NCBI GenBank assembly: GCA_005789975.1
Contig: SXWC01000145.1
Location: 1 to 6,856, forward strand
Reading direction: 5' to 3'
DNA: 6,856 nt
From: Planctomycetaceae bacterium
GTDB lineage: Bacteria; Planctomycetota; Planctomycetia; Pirellulales; UBA1268
Both the position numbers and the translations under genes were made by a program. The notes beneath the pieces are model-generated. The model ran no database searches, was not told the origin of the DNA, and saw only the letters and a list, made by a program, of their open reading frames with translations. Positions 5,085-6,856 of this stretch are shown piece after piece. Position 1 is the first letter of the stretch; every line of letters starts with the position of its first letter.

Positions 5085-6008
5085 GTGAACCTGAAGTCTC
5101 TCAAAACCTTCTGTGACATCGTGTCCCGCCGCAGCTTCTCCAAAGCGGCGGCGGACAACGGCATTTCCCAGTCCGGGGCCAGTCAGGTCGTCGGCCACCT
5201 CGAAAGCCGGCTCGGAGTCCAGCTGATCGAGCGGTCCAAGCGGCCGTTGGTGCCCACCCGGGAGGGTCAGGTTTTTTACGACGGCTGCCGGAAGATCATC
5301 GCCAGCTACGACGCGCTCGAAGACGCCGTCCGCACGCTGCACGACGAGGTCGCGGGCCGGGTTCGCATGGCGGCGATTTATTCCGTGGGCCTGCACCACA
5401 TGAGCCGCTATGTCCAGGAGTTCATGAGCCGCCACCCGAAGGCGAACGTGCGGCTCGAATACCTCCATCCCGACCGCGTGTTCGAGTCGGTCGAGCAGGG
5501 GCAGGCCGACATCGGCATCGTGAGCTATCCGCGGAGCACCCGGGCCATCGAGGCGGAGCCCTGGCGGGAGGAGCCGATCGTGCTCGTCTGCGCGCCGGGA
5601 AACGCCTTTGCGGGGCGGGTGCAGATGTCGCTGGGCGAACTCGACGGCCAGAGGATGGTCGGCTTCGACAGCGACCTCGTCATCCGGCACGAACTCGACC
5701 GCGCGATCGCGGCCCACAATGCCCAGCCGAACGTGATCATGGAGTTCGACAACATCGAAACGATCAAGCGGGCCGTCGAAATCGACGCCGGCGTGGCCCT
5801 GCTGCCGGAGCCGACCGTCGGGCGTGAACTCGCGGCGGGCACGCTCTGCACGGTGCGGCTGGCGGGCGAAGAACTCGTCCGGCCCCTCGGCATCATCCGT
5901 TCCCGCGGCAAACCGCTGGCCCCGACCGTGGAGCGATTCATCGAACTGCTCCGCGGCCACGCCCGCGACCTCGATGCGGCGCCGGCCTCCGACGTGGCGC
6001 ACGCATGA
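5085..6008 (+). CDS. LysR-type transcriptional regulator
   Basis: A 307-residue DNA-binding regulator of normal family length. The N-terminus NLKSLKTFCDIV fits the family's opening, and the winged helix-turn-helix spans about 4-62 with the helix-turn-helix at about 18-42 (SKAAADNGISQSGASQVV, then HLESRLG). A linker helix follows (about 63-90). The periplasmic-binding-like effector domain runs from about 91 to 293: GRVRMAAIYSVG opens it, VEQGQADIGIV (136-146) ends the first subdomain pattern, and ETIKRAVEIDAGVALLPEP (225-243) is the usual return motif. There is no membrane segment, so it is cytoplasmic. The start is GTG at 5085 with only a weak GGA upstream; no ATG gives the family N-terminus. 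It is divergent from the porin and 67 bp upstream of gltB in the same direction. GltC of Bacillus, a LysR-type activator next to gltAB, is a precedent for a gltB target; the divergent porin is the alternative. The effector is unknown. Confidence 0.93.
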   Translation: MNLKSLKTFCDIVSRRSFSKAAADNGISQSGASQVVGHLESRLGVQLIERSKRPLVPTREGQVFYDGCRKIIASYDALEDAVRTLHDEVAGRVRMAAIYSVGLHHMSRYVQEFMSRHPKANVRLEYLHPDRVFESVEQGQADIGIVSYPRSTRAIEAEPWREEPIVLVCAPGNAFAGRVQMSLGELDGQRMVGFDSDLVIRHELDRAIAAHNAQPNVIMEFDNIETIKRAVEIDAGVALLPEPTVGRELAAGTLCTVRLAGEELVRPLGIIRSRGKPLAPTVERFIELLRGHARDLDAAPASDVAHA

Positions 6009-6075
6009 TCGGCACGGCTTTTTTCGCACATCATTCCGGTTTTGATTTCCCCACGCAGCAGGCACGAGCATCGCA
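6009..6075 (+). promoter_or_regulatory. Short regulator-gltB spacer
   Basis: These 67 bases hold a T6 run at 6019-6024 without a stem in front, so no clear terminator separates the two genes. A weak dyad ATCA (6030-6033) N9 TGAT (6043-6046) could be a regulator site ahead of gltB. No good promoter or Shine-Dalgarno is visible. Read-through from the regulator gene is possible. Confidence 0.25.
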
Positions 6076-6856
6076 ATGACGCGTCTTCCCGGTCGGCCCA
6101 CCCCCGGTCTTCCCGCCAAGCAGGGCCTCTACGATCCCGCCAACGAACACGACGCCTGCGGCGTGGGATTCGTGGTCAACATGCACGGCGTGCCGAGCCA
6201 CGAGATCGTCCGGAAGGGGCTCGAGGTGCTGGAAAACCTCACCCACCGCGGAGCCTGCGGCTGCGATCCGCTCACCGGTGACGGCGCCGGCATCCTCATG
6301 CAGACGCCGCACGAGTTTTTCACCGCCGCGGCGTCGGAGGCCGGCATGACGCTGCCGCCGGCGGGCGACTGGGCCGTCGGCAACATCTTCCTGCCGCCCT
6401 CGGAAGGCGACCGGGAGGCCGCCGAGGTCTTCTTCGAGCGGGTCTGCCGTGAAGAGGGGCTCGAGTTCCTCGGCTGGCGGACGGTGCCCACCGACAACCG
6501 CACGATCGGCGGCACGGCACGCGACGTCGAGCCGGTCGTGCGGCAGGCGTTCGTCGGCCGCGGCAAGAAGGTCTCCCGCGATCACTTCGAGTGGAAGTTG
6601 TTCGTGGTGCGGAAGCGGTTCGGGATCGAACTCGGCGGGCTCGGGCTGTCGGAGCAGGCATTCTGCTACGTCTGCTCGCTGTCGGCCAAGACGCTCGTCT
6701 ACAAGGGGCTGCTGCTCGCCGACCAGGTGGGCAAGTATTACCCCGATCTGCGTGACCCACGGATGAAAAGCGGGCTGGCATTGGTGCACCAGCGGTACAG
6801 CACCAACACCTTTCCGACCTGGGATCTCGCCCACCCGTTCCGCTACATCGCCCACA
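6076..6856 (+). CDS. gltB: Glutamate synthase large subunit, partial (N-terminal glutaminase domain)
   Basis: Glutamate synthase makes two glutamates from glutamine and 2-oxoglutarate. The visible 260 codons are the start of a protein usually about 1500 residues long and cover part of the class II glutamine amidotransferase domain, which frees ammonia from glutamine. The ATG at 6076 gives a short propeptide and then EHDACGVGFV with Cys28. In the family this Cys becomes the N-terminal nucleophile after propeptide cleavage. HRGACGCDPLTGDGAG (57-72) and HQRYSTNTFPTWDLAHPFRY (238-257) are strongly conserved family blocks. Cys63 stands where many homologues have Ala. No strong ribosome binding site precedes the ATG. 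It is cut by the window edge, so the synthase, FMN and iron-sulfur regions and any following gltD are not seen. It lies directly after the LysR-type regulator. Its product feeds the arginine pathway encoded to the left. Confidence 0.96.
   Translation, partial: MTRLPGRPTPGLPAKQGLYDPANEHDACGVGFVVNMHGVPSHEIVRKGLEVLENLTHRGACGCDPLTGDGAGILMQTPHEFFTAAASEAGMTLPPAGDWAVGNIFLPPSEGDREAAEVFFERVCREEGLEFLGWRTVPTDNRTIGGTARDVEPVVRQAFVGRGKKVSRDHFEWKLFVVRKRFGIELGGLGLSEQAFCYVCSLSAKTLVYKGLLLADQVGKYYPDLRDPRMKSGLALVHQRYSTNTFPTWDLAHPFRYIAH

Noticed and set aside
3472..5088. A 538-codon plus-strand frame opposite the porin
   Set aside because: It is the antisense of the porin gene and its leader hairpins, with no recognisable motif. 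The porin has a signal peptide and a barrel end signal.
6009..6030. Intrinsic terminator after the LysR-type gene (T6 run)
   Set aside because: I found no stem immediately before the T-run, so it does not qualify.
4752..6119. A 455-codon minus-strand frame opposite the LysR-type regulator
   Set aside because: It is a shadow of a clear LysR-type gene and also overlaps the porin start. Its composition is unlike a real protein.
6031..6855. A 274-codon minus-strand frame opposite gltB
   Set aside because: The plus strand carries the conserved glutaminase blocks of glutamate synthase, so this is an antisense shadow.

Overview
This is a GC-rich, densely coded bacterial window. It holds five chromosomal housekeeping genes and one outer-membrane protein gene, with no sign of mobile DNA, RNA genes or CRISPR. 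The porin (signal peptide, OprO/OprP-like barrel, terminal Phe) shows a Gram-negative envelope. The porin type, the weak ribosome binding sites, the GTG starts and the GC-rich intergenic repeats together suggest a planctomycete, perhaps Pirellulales-like. That placement is inference; no taxonomic marker gene is present.

Left half (minus strand, read right to left): an arginine biosynthesis operon argB-argD-argF (acetylglutamate kinase, acetylornithine aminotransferase, ornithine carbamoyltransferase). argF runs off the left edge, and its last visible bases look frameshifted. argC and argJ are not next to argB. A gene-free stretch (3058-3378) upstream of argB carries a candidate promoter, two different short tandem repeats and several hairpins. 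Beyond it lies the porin gene, also on the minus strand (3379-4809).

Right part (plus strand): a LysR-type regulator (5085-6008) is transcribed away from the porin. It is followed after 67 bp by gltB, the glutamate synthase large subunit, which is cut by the right edge. The 275-bp porin/regulator divergent region (4810-5084) is unusually rich in inverted repeats. These include a hairpin almost touching the porin start codon, two interlocked perfect dyads, and an AT-rich dyad with the T-N11-A spacing of LysR-family operators.

How the genes fit together: glutamate synthase makes glutamate. Glutamate feeds the acetylated arginine branch as the carbon skeleton upstream of ArgB and as amino donor for ArgD. 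The window therefore groups nitrogen assimilation and arginine synthesis around one LysR-type regulator, whose target could be gltB (as with GltC in Bacillus), the divergent porin, or both. The genes look ordinary; the most interesting signals are in the non-coding DNA.
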